This document shows positions 1 to 4,781 of a stretch of DNA of 5,407 nt, piece after piece. Under the pieces are notes generated by a model, which had not been told where the DNA came from, ran no database searches, and saw nothing but the letters and a program-made list of their open reading frames with translations. Position numbers and translations under genes: made by a program. The DNA lies in contig JAEWQS010000094.1 in NCBI GenBank assembly GCA_023399095.1, positions 1 through 5,407 on the forward strand, read 5' to 3'. The stretch's first letter is position 1, and each line of letters begins with the position of its first letter. Source of the DNA: Bacillota bacterium. GTDB lineage: Bacteria > Bacillota > Clostridia > Christensenellales > SZUA-584.

Positions 1-464
1 GGGTTCTGCGACGTGATGCGCTGGTTGCTGCGCACCTTGGAAAGCGCCGTCATAAACGCGTCCAGCGTGATGCCGAACCGCTTGAATATCGCAGCAGACG
101 CTGTGTTTCGCTCCTTGAGCAGCGCAATATACAGATGCTCCACACCCGTGTACTCGTCTTTAAACCGCTTGGCCTCGTCCTGCGCGTGCACAATCAGCTC
201 GCTGAATCGCCGCGACGCGTATACCGACGCGGACGTGCCCTGAACCTTGGGGAGCCTTGCCAGCTCCGTCTCCAAGGCCAGCGTATACTGCGCGATATCC
301 ACGCCCATGTATCCGAGCAATCGCGGAATCAGTCCGTCCTGCTGTGAAACAAGCGCAAGGTGCAAATGCTCGCCGTCAATCTGCTGCTGACCCATTCTTA
401 TCGTGATTTCCTGCGCCGCCTGTACCGCGGCCATGGCCTTTTCCGTCAATCTATCCAGTTCCAT
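1..464 (-). CDS. clpB: ClpB disaggregase, N-terminal part (runs off the window)
   Basis: Hsp100 ATPase that, with DnaK and a J-protein, threads aggregated proteins through its hexameric pore in the cytosol. Only 154 codons plus two bases are present. They form the Clp N-terminal domain as two repeats (about residues 4-70 and 82-145), with the typical GEHLHLAL and GVEHLYIALL helices. The segment NQRITSQNP at the window edge matches the signature that leads from the N-domain into the first AAA+ module of ClpB, and it argues against ClpC or ClpA. Both ATPase modules and the middle domain lie outside the window. The ATG at 464-462 follows GAGGAGG with a 9-base gap (the gap contains an in-frame-irrelevant ATGAAGTGA). 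It lies downstream of, and in the same direction as, a J-domain co-chaperone gene 316 bp away, so the two are likely co-transcribed under CtsR. I see no convincing separate promoter in the gap. Identification is strong for the part seen. Confidence 0.93.
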   Translation of the reverse strand, partial: MELDRLTEKAMAAVQAAQEITIRMGQQQIDGEHLHLALVSQQDGLIPRLLGYMGVDIAQYTLALETELARLPKVQGTSASVYASRRFSELIVHAQDEAKRFKDEYTGVEHLYIALLKERNTASAAIFKRFGITLDAFMTALSKVRSNQRITSQN

Positions 465-520
465 CACTTCATTCCTCCTCTATCTCAGAATCAAGATTTA
501 ATAATTGTTAGTATCTTGTC

Positions 521-784
521 GGTACGGGTTTCCACGTGTGCCCCAGATAGGGTACGTCCGCCCGTTTCCACGATTTTGTTCCCGTAGGGGCGGGTCTCCA
601 CCGTGTCCCCTTTAGGGTATGCCTGCCCCGAATGGGGTACCGCCCACCCGTCAACCTCGTTCCCGTTAAGGTGTCCATTGGACGCCCGTTTCTACGATTC
701 ATTATACTGTAGGGGCGGGTTTCCACGCCCGCCCGCTGCGCGGTGGTCATCGCTCCACGGGAGGGCATGGAAGCCCTCCCCTAC
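521..784. repeat. Degenerate GC-rich intergenic repeat array between clpB and the J-protein gene
   Basis: This 316-bp gap (465-780) holds no credible gene. It is built from degenerate copies of a GC-rich motif. GTAGGGGCGGGTCTCCAC at 584-601 recurs at 709-726 with one mismatch. CGCCCGTTTCCACGATT at 559-575 recurs at 683-699 with one mismatch. The offsets are 125 and 124 bp, so a block of about 125 bp appears to have been duplicated. A further decayed copy of the GGGTTTCCACG core lies at 526-536. Similar GTAGGGGCGGG/CCCGCCC elements are, to my knowledge, common between genes in Clostridia; that is recollection, not a search. The 76-bp copy nearest the J-protein gene is listed separately. Confidence 0.75.
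709..784. repeat. 76-bp double-hairpin element with inverted ends, overlapping a stop codon
   Basis: The element is bounded by GTAGGGG (709-715) and CCCCTAC (778-784), which are inverted copies. Inside are two hairpins. GGGCGGG (713-719) pairs with CCCGCCC (728-734) across an 8-base loop. GGGAGGGC (759-766) pairs with GCCCTCCC (773-780) across a 6-base loop. The right end includes the TAG stop of the minus-strand J-protein gene (783-781). The hairpins have no following T-run on either strand, so they are not standard intrinsic terminators. In the J-protein/clpB message they would sit immediately after the J-protein stop, where they could slow exonucleases or tune clpB expression; that role is inference. 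Confidence 0.7.
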
Positions 785-1761
785 TCCACAGTCTCCTTCA
801 GCTTTTCATACAACTTCTTTTGCTCCGCCGTCAAGTGCGCGGGGTTCACAATGCGCACCTCGATGTACAAATCGCCGCGCGGGCCTGAGCGGAATGGATA
901 CCCCTTGCCCGCCACGCGTATGCGGCTGCCGGACTGCACACCTGCGGGAATCTTGACGGCAATGCGCCCGTCCAAAGTGTCCACTGTCAGCTTGGTGCCC
1001 AGCGCCGCGTCCCACGGATACACCTCCGCGTTCATGATGAGCTCCTGCCCCTTCAATGTAAAGCGCCCCGGCTTCATGCGCACCGTCATGCGCAGATCAC
1101 CACTCTTACCGCCGTTGTTACCGGCGTGGCCTTGGCCTTTCAGCCGTATCGTCTCGCCGTCATTCACGCCCGCGGGCACCTTGAAATTGATGCTACGTGT
1201 CCCGTTTTCCTTTTGCAGCGAAATGCGTTTTTCTATGCCCGCCGCGCCTTCCTCGGGCGTCAGCTCTATCTCAGCTTCAATGTCCTGACCGTTGTGCACC
1301 CTCGGCGCTCGTGCACCGCCTCGCGCCCCACCGAATATGTCGCCCAAATCGCCGCCCTCGTATACGCGCGAGCTGCGTCCGCCGCTCCGCGCTTGAGAGA
1401 ACAAGTCGTTCAAATCAAACGCGTCCGAAAAGAACATATTGAAAAAATCGCTGTGGTCGCCCGCTCCCGTCTGTTCATAGCGCACGTTTCCGCCGTTAAA
1501 GCCATACTGCGACGGGTCAAAATCATACCCGTTGCCAAACTGCGCCTGTGAGCCAAACGTGTCGTACTTCTTGCGCTTTTCCACGTCACCCAGCACCTCG
1601 TAAGCCTCGCTCACATCCTTGAACTTATCCTCAGATGCTTTTTCGCCCTTGTTCACGTCCGGGTGGTGCTTTTTAGCGAGCTTGCGGTACGCCTTTTTTA
1701 TCTCGTCCTGCGATGCGGTTTTATCCACGCCGAGTATCGCATAATAATCCTTATATTGCAT
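781..1761 (-). CDS. Class B (CbpA/DnaJ2-type) J-domain co-chaperone
   Basis: Cytosolic Hsp40 that delivers unfolded substrates to DnaK and stimulates its ATPase. The 326 residues contain a J-domain at about 3-70 with the essential HPD at 33-35. A Gly/Phe/Asp-rich linker follows (about 70-155, with repeated SDFFNMFF, NDLF and GDIFGG segments). Two beta-rich substrate-binding domains come next (about 157-235 and 236-305, each with an IPAGV/VPAGV-type strand). The CxxCxGxG zinc-finger repeats of true DnaJ are absent, which makes it class B, and the length fits that class. The ATG at 1761-1759 follows AAGGAG (1776-1771) with a 9-base gap. A CtsR-like operator and a plausible promoter lie upstream and clpB lies downstream, so it probably serves the ClpB-DnaK disaggregation pathway as a heat-shock gene. 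Its TAG stop falls inside a repeat element. The class is certain; the exact gene name (cbpA, or simply dnaJ-like) is not. Confidence 0.93.
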   Translation of the reverse strand: MQYKDYYAILGVDKTASQDEIKKAYRKLAKKHHPDVNKGEKASEDKFKDVSEAYEVLGDVEKRKKYDTFGSQAQFGNGYDFDPSQYGFNGGNVRYEQTGAGDHSDFFNMFFSDAFDLNDLFSQARSGGRSSRVYEGGDLGDIFGGARGGARAPRVHNGQDIEAEIELTPEEGAAGIEKRISLQKENGTRSINFKVPAGVNDGETIRLKGQGHAGNNGGKSGDLRMTVRMKPGRFTLKGQELIMNAEVYPWDAALGTKLTVDTLDGRIAVKIPAGVQSGSRIRVAGKGYPFRSGPRGDLYIEVRIVNPAHLTAEQKKLYEKLKETVE

Positions 1762-1807
1762 GCCATATCACTCCTTCCCCCAGCCTTTTTATCATGGCCG
1801 ATATGAC

Positions 1808-1824
1808 TTTGACTTTCCTTGACC
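1808..1824 (-). promoter_or_regulatory. CtsR operator
   Basis: Read on the minus strand the site is GGTCAAG-GAA-AGTCAAA. The known CtsR box is a direct heptad repeat, (A/G)GTCAAA-NAN-(A/G)GTCAAA. Here the second heptad is perfect, the first has one change in its last base, and the 3-base spacer fits NAN. It lies 47-63 bases upstream of the J-protein ATG and, given the predicted promoter, at about +5 to +21. That position would block transcription when CtsR is bound and release it on heat or protein stress. No ctsR gene is in the window. Confidence 0.85.
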
Positions 1825-1835
1825 TTTATGAAATA

Positions 1836-1864
1836 ATGATAATACATTCTTTTCTAAAATGCAA
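1836..1864 (-). promoter_or_regulatory. Predicted sigma-A promoter of the J-protein/clpB operon
   Basis: On the minus strand, TTGCAT (1864-1859) is followed after 17 bases by TATCAT (1841-1836). Each box matches four to five of the six consensus bases. Transcription would begin near 1829, directly before the CtsR box, with a leader of about 70 bases. I see no CIRCE (HrcA) inverted repeat. The placement is plausible but the -10 box is imperfect, and TATTAT one turn upstream is an alternative. Confidence 0.5.
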
Positions 1865-1917
1865 TAGAGAAAGCAAAATTATCCCGGGAAATTTTATCGA
1901 ATCTCACTGTTTTCGTA

Positions 1918-1946
1918 TTGTCTGCATAAACAGACACGGATATAAT
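1918..1946 (+). promoter_or_regulatory. Strong sigma-A promoter of the AraC-type regulator
   Basis: TTGTCT (1918-1923), 17 bases, then a perfect TATAAT (1941-1946). Transcription would start near 1953, giving a short leader of about 29 bases before the ATG at 1982. It is divergent from the CtsR-controlled promoter, with the two -10 boxes about 100 bp apart. Confidence 0.75.
1919..1936. promoter_or_regulatory. Operator-like inverted repeat inside the araC-type promoter
   Basis: TGTCTG-CATAAA-CAGACA is a perfect 6-bp inverted repeat with a 6-bp centre. It overlaps the -35 box and fills most of the spacer before TATAAT, so a bound protein would block RNA polymerase. AraC-family proteins more often bind direct or asymmetric sites, so the binder may be another regulator. 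Function is inferred from position only. Confidence 0.45.
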
Positions 1947-1981
1947 CGACGTGTAGAATCAAATATGTTAAGCAGGTAATA

Positions 1982-2848
1982 ATGAATTTTTATGTGTCCG
2001 TCATCACCGATACCGTTGAATATATCGAAAGCAGCATGTCCCGCAAATTGACGCTGGCCGATTTGTCTACGCGCGTCGGTATATCCGATTTTCATTTCAA
2101 CCGCATTTTCAAAACGGTAACGGGTGTGACACTCAAACAATACATACTCGGAAGAAAGCTCGCGAAAGCCGCCGAGCAGCTTAAAACCACGCGTCGCAGT
2201 GTCATCGATATCGCGCTGGATCTGGGCTTTGAATACCCCGAGGTTTTCAGCCGCGCCTTCAAGAACCAGCTGGGTGTATCCCCCGCCGCATTCCGCGAGC
2301 AGCCCGCCCCCATTCCTTTCACGCCCAAGGCGTCAGTCGTGGAGCGCGACATCATCAATTACCGCGGCACATTGGCATTAAAAGGAGATGTCAATCATAT
2401 CGTGCCGCTTTTGCTGCGCGGCGTCCACCTTGAGGTCAACGAACATTCCCGTGATTTTAAGCAAAAGCTAAAGACCCCCACAGAAGCCTTCATCATTAAG
2501 TCCGCACAACTACCCTGCTTCAATCAAGACCGATTTTTCAATGCGGTCACTTGCAGCGGCAAAGATGACGGCGGCTATCACGTGTTTTGCGGACGACAGC
2601 CCATGTCGAAAACTGGTGCGTCGGAATATGATGCGCTAACGATACCCGGCGGCTGGTACGCAGATTTTTTATATCTCGGTGATATGTTCGATATCCGCGA
2701 GGTCTTCATCGACGACCTGTATAAATGGGTTATGGTCAAAGAAGCGAAGCTCTGTGCCAATGGCATCGGCATGCTCAATATCTATCCGAGCGATTATCCA
2801 AACGACCCGCATGTCCACATTCTCGTCCCGCTGCAGCAACCCATTTAG
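1982..2848 (+). CDS. AraC-family regulator with C-terminal GyrI-like effector-binding domain
   Basis: Cytosolic one-component transcription regulator of 288 residues. The DNA-binding part comes first, with two helix-turn-helix motifs: about residues 24-45 (LTLADLSTRVGISDFHFNRIFK) and 73-105. The second includes the family hallmark IALDLGFEYPEVFSRAFKNQLGVSP, in place of the usual GF-x-x-x-S-x-F-x-R-x-F-K. The rest (about 115-285) resembles the GyrI/Rob-type small-molecule-binding fold and ends in the typical HVHILVPL strand. This order, HTH first and GyrI-like domain last, is that of the Rob and SoxS-like sensors of hydrophobic or drug-like compounds. The ATG at 1982 has only a weak CAGG site (1974-1977) before it. 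No better in-frame start was seen, because the upstream ATG at 1965 meets a stop. A hydrolase gene follows 83 bp downstream on the same strand and is the likeliest co-transcribed target. The ligand is unknown. Confidence 0.92.
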   Translation: MNFYVSVITDTVEYIESSMSRKLTLADLSTRVGISDFHFNRIFKTVTGVTLKQYILGRKLAKAAEQLKTTRRSVIDIALDLGFEYPEVFSRAFKNQLGVSPAAFREQPAPIPFTPKASVVERDIINYRGTLALKGDVNHIVPLLLRGVHLEVNEHSRDFKQKLKTPTEAFIIKSAQLPCFNQDRFFNAVTCSGKDDGGYHVFCGRQPMSKTGASEYDALTIPGGWYADFLYLGDMFDIREVFIDDLYKWVMVKEAKLCANGIGMLNIYPSDYPNDPHVHILVPLQQPI

Positions 2849-2918
2849 TCAGCAAGAATCATCATGCAGTCCCTCCGAAAATCGTTTACGATATAAACAA
2901 AGATTTTTATCAACGACT

Positions 2919-2925
2919 AGGGAGG
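2919..2925 (+). promoter_or_regulatory. Ribosome binding site that sets the hydrolase start
   Basis: AGGGAGG six bases before the ATG at 2932. The open frame continues upstream to an ATG at 2725, but that stretch lies inside the AraC-type gene in another frame and has no such site. 2932 is therefore the start. Confidence 0.85.
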
Positions 2926-2931
2926 TCTATT

Positions 2932-3795
2932 ATGGGCAGCATGCAAGCGCTGATCACAAGAAGCTTATTGCGAAAATCCGGCATATGGAACAAACCGCTG
3001 GATGAAATCAGAGAGATAATGACAGCCATTAAGGGCACCGGCATGCCCGATGGCATCAAGACAGACAAAGTGTCATTGGGCGGAGTCAACTGCGACGTTT
3101 TCCGTCACCCAACCAATCACGCACGCCGCGCAGTGCTTTATTTTCATGGCGGCGGCTTCTGCCTCGGTATATATACGGCCAACCGCGAATTTGTCGCCAA
3201 GCTGTCGCAACTGCTGGAAGCCGACATTTTTATGCCTGATTACCGGCTTGCGCCGGAGCATCCTTACCCGGCAGCGCTGGAGGATGCGCAGTCTGTCTAT
3301 CAGGCGTTAGCGCAAATGAAAAATCTCATTGTCATGGGAGATTCGTCTGGATGCGCACTGGCGCTATCCACCCTGCTGACGAGCAAACAAAACGGCATCA
3401 ATATGCCTTCGGCGATTGTGATGATCACGCCCGTACTCGATCTTTCCGACAAGGGTGAACGCATCGCACAAAGCGTACGCAAAGACCCCCTCATGCTGGC
3501 AGACCCATTGGGACTGACAAAACACTATACGGCTGGACACGACGCATCATCACCCTCGATATCTCCGATATACGGTGAGTTAAACGACTTTCCGCCCATG
3601 TTGATTCACGCGGCGGAGTATGATGTATTTTTAAGTGATGCCTGCCGTTTCACCGAGCGGGCAGCCGATGCGGGTGTTCAAGCCGAGCTAGAGATATGGA
3701 AAAAGCTGTGGCACATCTTCCACATGCAGTCGCCGTTTGTTCCCGAAGCATCCCGCGCCTTGGATGAGATTCGCGAATTCGTTAAAAAGCTCTAA
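2932..3795 (+). CDS. Alpha/beta hydrolase, HSL-type esterase/lipase
   Basis: A 287-residue serine hydrolase of the hormone-sensitive-lipase family (bacterial family IV esterases), which usually cleaves short or medium acyl esters. The oxyanion-hole motif HGGGF is at 72-76 and is followed by the family's YRLAPEHPYPAALED (104-118). The nucleophile is Ser138 in GDSSG (136-140). The likely acid is Asp231 (EYDVFLSDA) and the likely base His261 (LWHIFHM, matching the family H-x-F). All three catalytic residues are present, so the enzyme should be active. No signal peptide or membrane segment is evident, so it is probably cytosolic. The nucleophile elbow reads GDSSG where GDSAG is commoner, a mild variant. 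It follows the AraC/GyrI-type regulator by 83 bp with no convincing promoter between, suggesting one transcript and perhaps control by the same ligand. The natural substrate cannot be told from sequence; detoxification of an ester or acetyl-xenobiotic is one guess. Confidence 0.92.
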   Translation: MGSMQALITRSLLRKSGIWNKPLDEIREIMTAIKGTGMPDGIKTDKVSLGGVNCDVFRHPTNHARRAVLYFHGGGFCLGIYTANREFVAKLSQLLEADIFMPDYRLAPEHPYPAALEDAQSVYQALAQMKNLIVMGDSSGCALALSTLLTSKQNGINMPSAIVMITPVLDLSDKGERIAQSVRKDPLMLADPLGLTKHYTAGHDASSPSISPIYGELNDFPPMLIHAAEYDVFLSDACRFTERAADAGVQAELEIWKKLWHIFHMQSPFVPEASRALDEIREFVKKL

Positions 3796-3797
3796 TT

Positions 3798-3880
3798 GTC
3801 ATTCTGAATGAGCGTAGCGTAATGAAGAATCTATAATGTTAAAGCCACTTTTCAGATTCTTCGTTTGCACTCAGAATGAC
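3798..3880. repeat. Inverted repeat, GTCATTCTGA type (copy 1)
   Basis: GTCATTCTGA (3798-3807) is matched by its inverse TCAGAATGAC (3871-3880), and GAAGAATCT (3824-3832) by AGATTCTTC (3854-3862). The arms are perfect in these blocks, with unequal lengths between them and a 21-base centre. It starts 3 bases after the hydrolase stop, so the transcript would carry a long hairpin there. It has no terminal T-run. From memory, elements of this kind (GTCATTCTGAGCG...GAAGAATC) are scattered widely between bacterial genes. Confidence 0.8.
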
Positions 3881-3896
3881 CAAACACGGGTTTATC

Positions 3897-3927
3897 GATA
3901 GTCTCGCCCAGTAGTGCATGCTGTGTC
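3897..3927. repeat. 31-bp direct repeat, copy 1
   Basis: The 31 bases, which include AGTCTCGC and end in TGCATGCTGTGTC, match 4008-4038 at 26 positions with no gaps. It begins 16 bases after the inverted repeat at 3798-3880. Copy 2 begins 15 bases after its own inverted repeat, so the two pieces appear to form one composite unit. Confidence 0.75.
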
Positions 3928-3950
3928 AGTGTGCCGACAAACCTAGTTTT

Positions 3951-3992
3951 GTCATTCCGAGCTTGTCGACTACGGTAGTGGATCGGAATGGC
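3951..3992. repeat. Inverted repeat, GTCATTCCGA type (copy 2)
   Basis: GTCATTCCGA (3951-3960) is mirrored by TCGGAATGGC (3983-3992) with one mismatch that could pair as G-U in RNA. The centre contains GTCGAC and CTACGGTAG, themselves palindromic. It is shorter than copy 1 (42 against 83 bp) and differs at one base in the outer arm (CCGA for CTGA), so it is a diverged or sibling copy. Confidence 0.7.
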
Positions 3993-4007
3993 ATAAGTCA
4001 CTTTTTT

Positions 4008-4038
4008 GACAGTCTCGCACGGCAATGCATGCTGTGTC
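4008..4038. repeat. 31-bp direct repeat, copy 2
   Basis: Ungapped partner of 3897-3927 (26 of 31 identical; the last 13 bases are fully conserved). It sits 15 bases after the second inverted repeat and is preceded and followed by T-runs (4002-4007 and 4039-4044). Together with the first copy it marks a tandem duplication of a composite element filling most of the gap between the hydrolase and the XRE regulator. Confidence 0.75.
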
Positions 4039-4051
4039 TTTTTTATGCTCA

Positions 4052-4063
4052 AATGCGCGCATT
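4052..4063. other. Perfect 12-bp palindrome AATGCGCGCATT
   Basis: A self-complementary 12-mer 21 bases before the -35 box of the XRE promoter and just before the first operator-like site. It could be a further protein site or chance. No other copy was seen in the window. Confidence 0.3.
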
Positions 4064-4070
4064 AAGAAAA

Positions 4071-4088
4071 ATGGAAAGCGTGCTTGAC
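4071..4088. promoter_or_regulatory. Upstream operator-like site (O1) of the XRE cassette
   Basis: ATGGAAAGC-GTGCTTGAC matches the perfect palindrome at 4117-4134 at 15 of 18 positions, exactly 46 bp upstream. One half is intact and the other is degraded where it merges into the TTGACA box, overlapping it by five bases. This suggests a weaker second site for the same repressor. Confidence 0.6.
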
Positions 4089-4112
4089 ATTTGGTCATTC
4101 GGCTGTTATTAT
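4084..4112 (+). promoter_or_regulatory. Consensus sigma-A promoter of the XRE/membrane cassette
   Basis: A perfect TTGACA (4084-4089), a 17-base spacer, then TATTAT (4107-4112). The start is expected near 4119, giving a leader of about 40 bases. Such a strong promoter flanked by palindromes is typical of a repressed, autoregulated gene. Confidence 0.85.
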
Positions 4113-4115
4113 GCC

Positions 4116-4137
4116 TATGGAAAGCATGCTTTCCATA
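4116..4137. promoter_or_regulatory. Perfect 22-bp palindromic operator-like site (O2)
   Basis: TATGGAAAGCA is followed directly by its own reverse complement. The site covers the predicted transcription start of the XRE gene, where a dimeric repressor would block initiation. A Cro/CI-type dimer is the natural candidate, since it is encoded 22 bases downstream. The transcript would also begin with a GGAAAG/CUUUCC hairpin that could shield its 5' end. Binding is inferred, not shown. Confidence 0.75.
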
Positions 4138-4158
4138 TCATTGAGAAAGGAGTGCCGT

Positions 4159-4365
4159 ATGAAGAACACACTCGAAGAACTTAGAAAACAGCGCGGGCTT
4201 CGTCAGGAGGAACTTGCCGACATCCTTGAGGTATCGCGGCAAACAATCGGCTCTCTGGAGAACGGGCGCTACAACCCATCCATATTGCTTGCGTTCAAAA
4301 TCGCACGTTATTTCGATCTGCCCATTGAAGAAATCTTTATTTACGAGGAGGATAATCATGTTTAA
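4159..4365 (+). CDS. XRE/Cro-type HTH transcriptional regulator (small, HTH only)
   Basis: A 68-residue DNA-binding protein made almost entirely of one Cro/CI helix-turn-helix domain (about residues 5-60). The motif QEELADILEVSRQTIGSLENGRYNPS (16-41) is typical, and the C-terminus DLPIEEIFIYEED is usual for the short YozG-like Firmicutes regulators. The ATG at 4159 follows AAAGGAG (4146-4152) by 6 bases. A frame extension to 4084 would begin inside the promoter and is rejected. Its last bases overlap the start of the membrane-protein gene by 8 bp, so the two are translationally coupled. Two palindromic sites around its promoter suggest that it represses its own cassette. There is no ligand or peptidase domain, so a signal may come through the partner membrane protein; that is inference. 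Confidence 0.92.
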   Translation: MKNTLEELRKQRGLRQEELADILEVSRQTIGSLENGRYNPSILLAFKIARYFDLPIEEIFIYEEDNHV

Positions 4366-4774
4366 AAGGACCTTTCCATTTGTCATCGCAATGATAGCAG
4401 GCCTTGCGATGATCGCACTGAGCACTTTATATAAAAGCGAATCACAAAAGCTCATATCGGCGCTTCTTATTGGCGTGGGCGCAGGCCTTTTTGGTATGAG
4501 CACCGCGAACCTGATCATGAAACGTTATCAAAAGAAAAACCCGTCTTTGGTCAGGCAGTCAGAGATCGAATACAAGGATGAGCGTAATACAATCATTCGC
4601 GACAAAGCCAGAGCCGTCGCGGGCAATATCATTCGCTGGTTCTTTATTGCGGTCGCATTTGTGTGCATGATCATCGACGCGCCCCTTTGGACGACGCTGA
4701 GCGCGGTGGGTGTATTCTTGCTTTTCGACGTGCTGACCTTAATCTTTATGAGCCATTATAAAAAACAAATGTAA
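4358..4774 (+). CDS. Small four-helix membrane protein partnered with the XRE regulator
   Basis: A 138-residue integral membrane protein of unknown activity. Four hydrophobic segments are visible at about 5-24, 32-54, 89-107 and 110-132, forming two hairpins joined by a charged cytoplasmic-type loop (55-88). That loop carries EIEYKDERNTIIRDKARA (69-86). A similar KDER-N-x-x-I-x-x-KA stretch occurs in the DUF2178/DUF6442-like membrane proteins that often neighbour XRE genes in Firmicutes; I recall this and have not searched it. The ATG at 4358 follows GAGGAGG (4345-4351) by 6 bases and overlaps the XRE stop (ATGTTTAA). Longer frame starts at 4214 lie within the XRE gene and lack a site. Lys/Arg clusters follow the second helix and end the protein, suggesting that both termini and the loop face the cytoplasm. 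A sensor or anchor for the regulator is possible, but no function can be assigned. Confidence 0.85.
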   Translation: MFKRTFPFVIAMIAGLAMIALSTLYKSESQKLISALLIGVGAGLFGMSTANLIMKRYQKKNPSLVRQSEIEYKDERNTIIRDKARAVAGNIIRWFFIAVAFVCMIIDAPLWTTLSAVGVFLLFDVLTLIFMSHYKKQM

Positions 4775-4781
4775 GCTAACC

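Noticed and set aside
508..768. 86-codon minus-strand reading frame between clpB and the J-protein gene
   Set aside because: It is the translation of the degenerate GC-rich repeats (recurrent WRPAPTGT, ETRPY, WKPVPT segments), has no good ribosome binding site, and matches no family.
759..780. Intrinsic terminator after the J-protein gene
   Set aside because: The stem is strong but no T-run follows on the minus strand, and the hairpin belongs to a repeat family.
743..1288. 181-codon plus-strand reading frame
   Set aside because: It lies antisense to the well-supported J-protein gene and resembles no protein; it is a shadow of GC-biased coding sequence.
1126..1551. 141-codon plus-strand reading frame
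   Set aside because: Also antisense to the J-protein gene, without a start signal or recognisable motif.
2885..2916. Separate promoter for the hydrolase (TTTACG, 17 bases, TATCAA)
   Set aside because: Both boxes are poor and the start would fall on the ribosome binding site, leaving no usable leader.
2725..2931. 69-codon N-terminal extension of the hydrolase
   Set aside because: It overlaps the end of the AraC-type gene, has no ribosome binding site, and the family begins near the ATG at 2932, which has AGGGAGG at ideal spacing.
3897..4038. Possible CRISPR-like array
   Set aside because: Only two diverged copies of a 31-bp module, separated by 80 bp that contains an inverted repeat; no regular spacers and no cas gene.
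3852..4052. 66-codon minus-strand reading frame
   Set aside because: It consists of the two composite repeat units read as protein (QHALPCETV and QHALLGETI are the 31-bp module twice).
4084..4158. 25-codon N-terminal extension of the XRE regulator
   Set aside because: It would start inside the TTGACA box and run through the promoter and operator; the ATG at 4159 has a proper site.
4214..4357. 48-codon N-terminal extension of the membrane protein
   Set aside because: It overlaps the XRE gene in another frame, whereas 4358 has GAGGAGG and the first hydrophobic helix directly after it.
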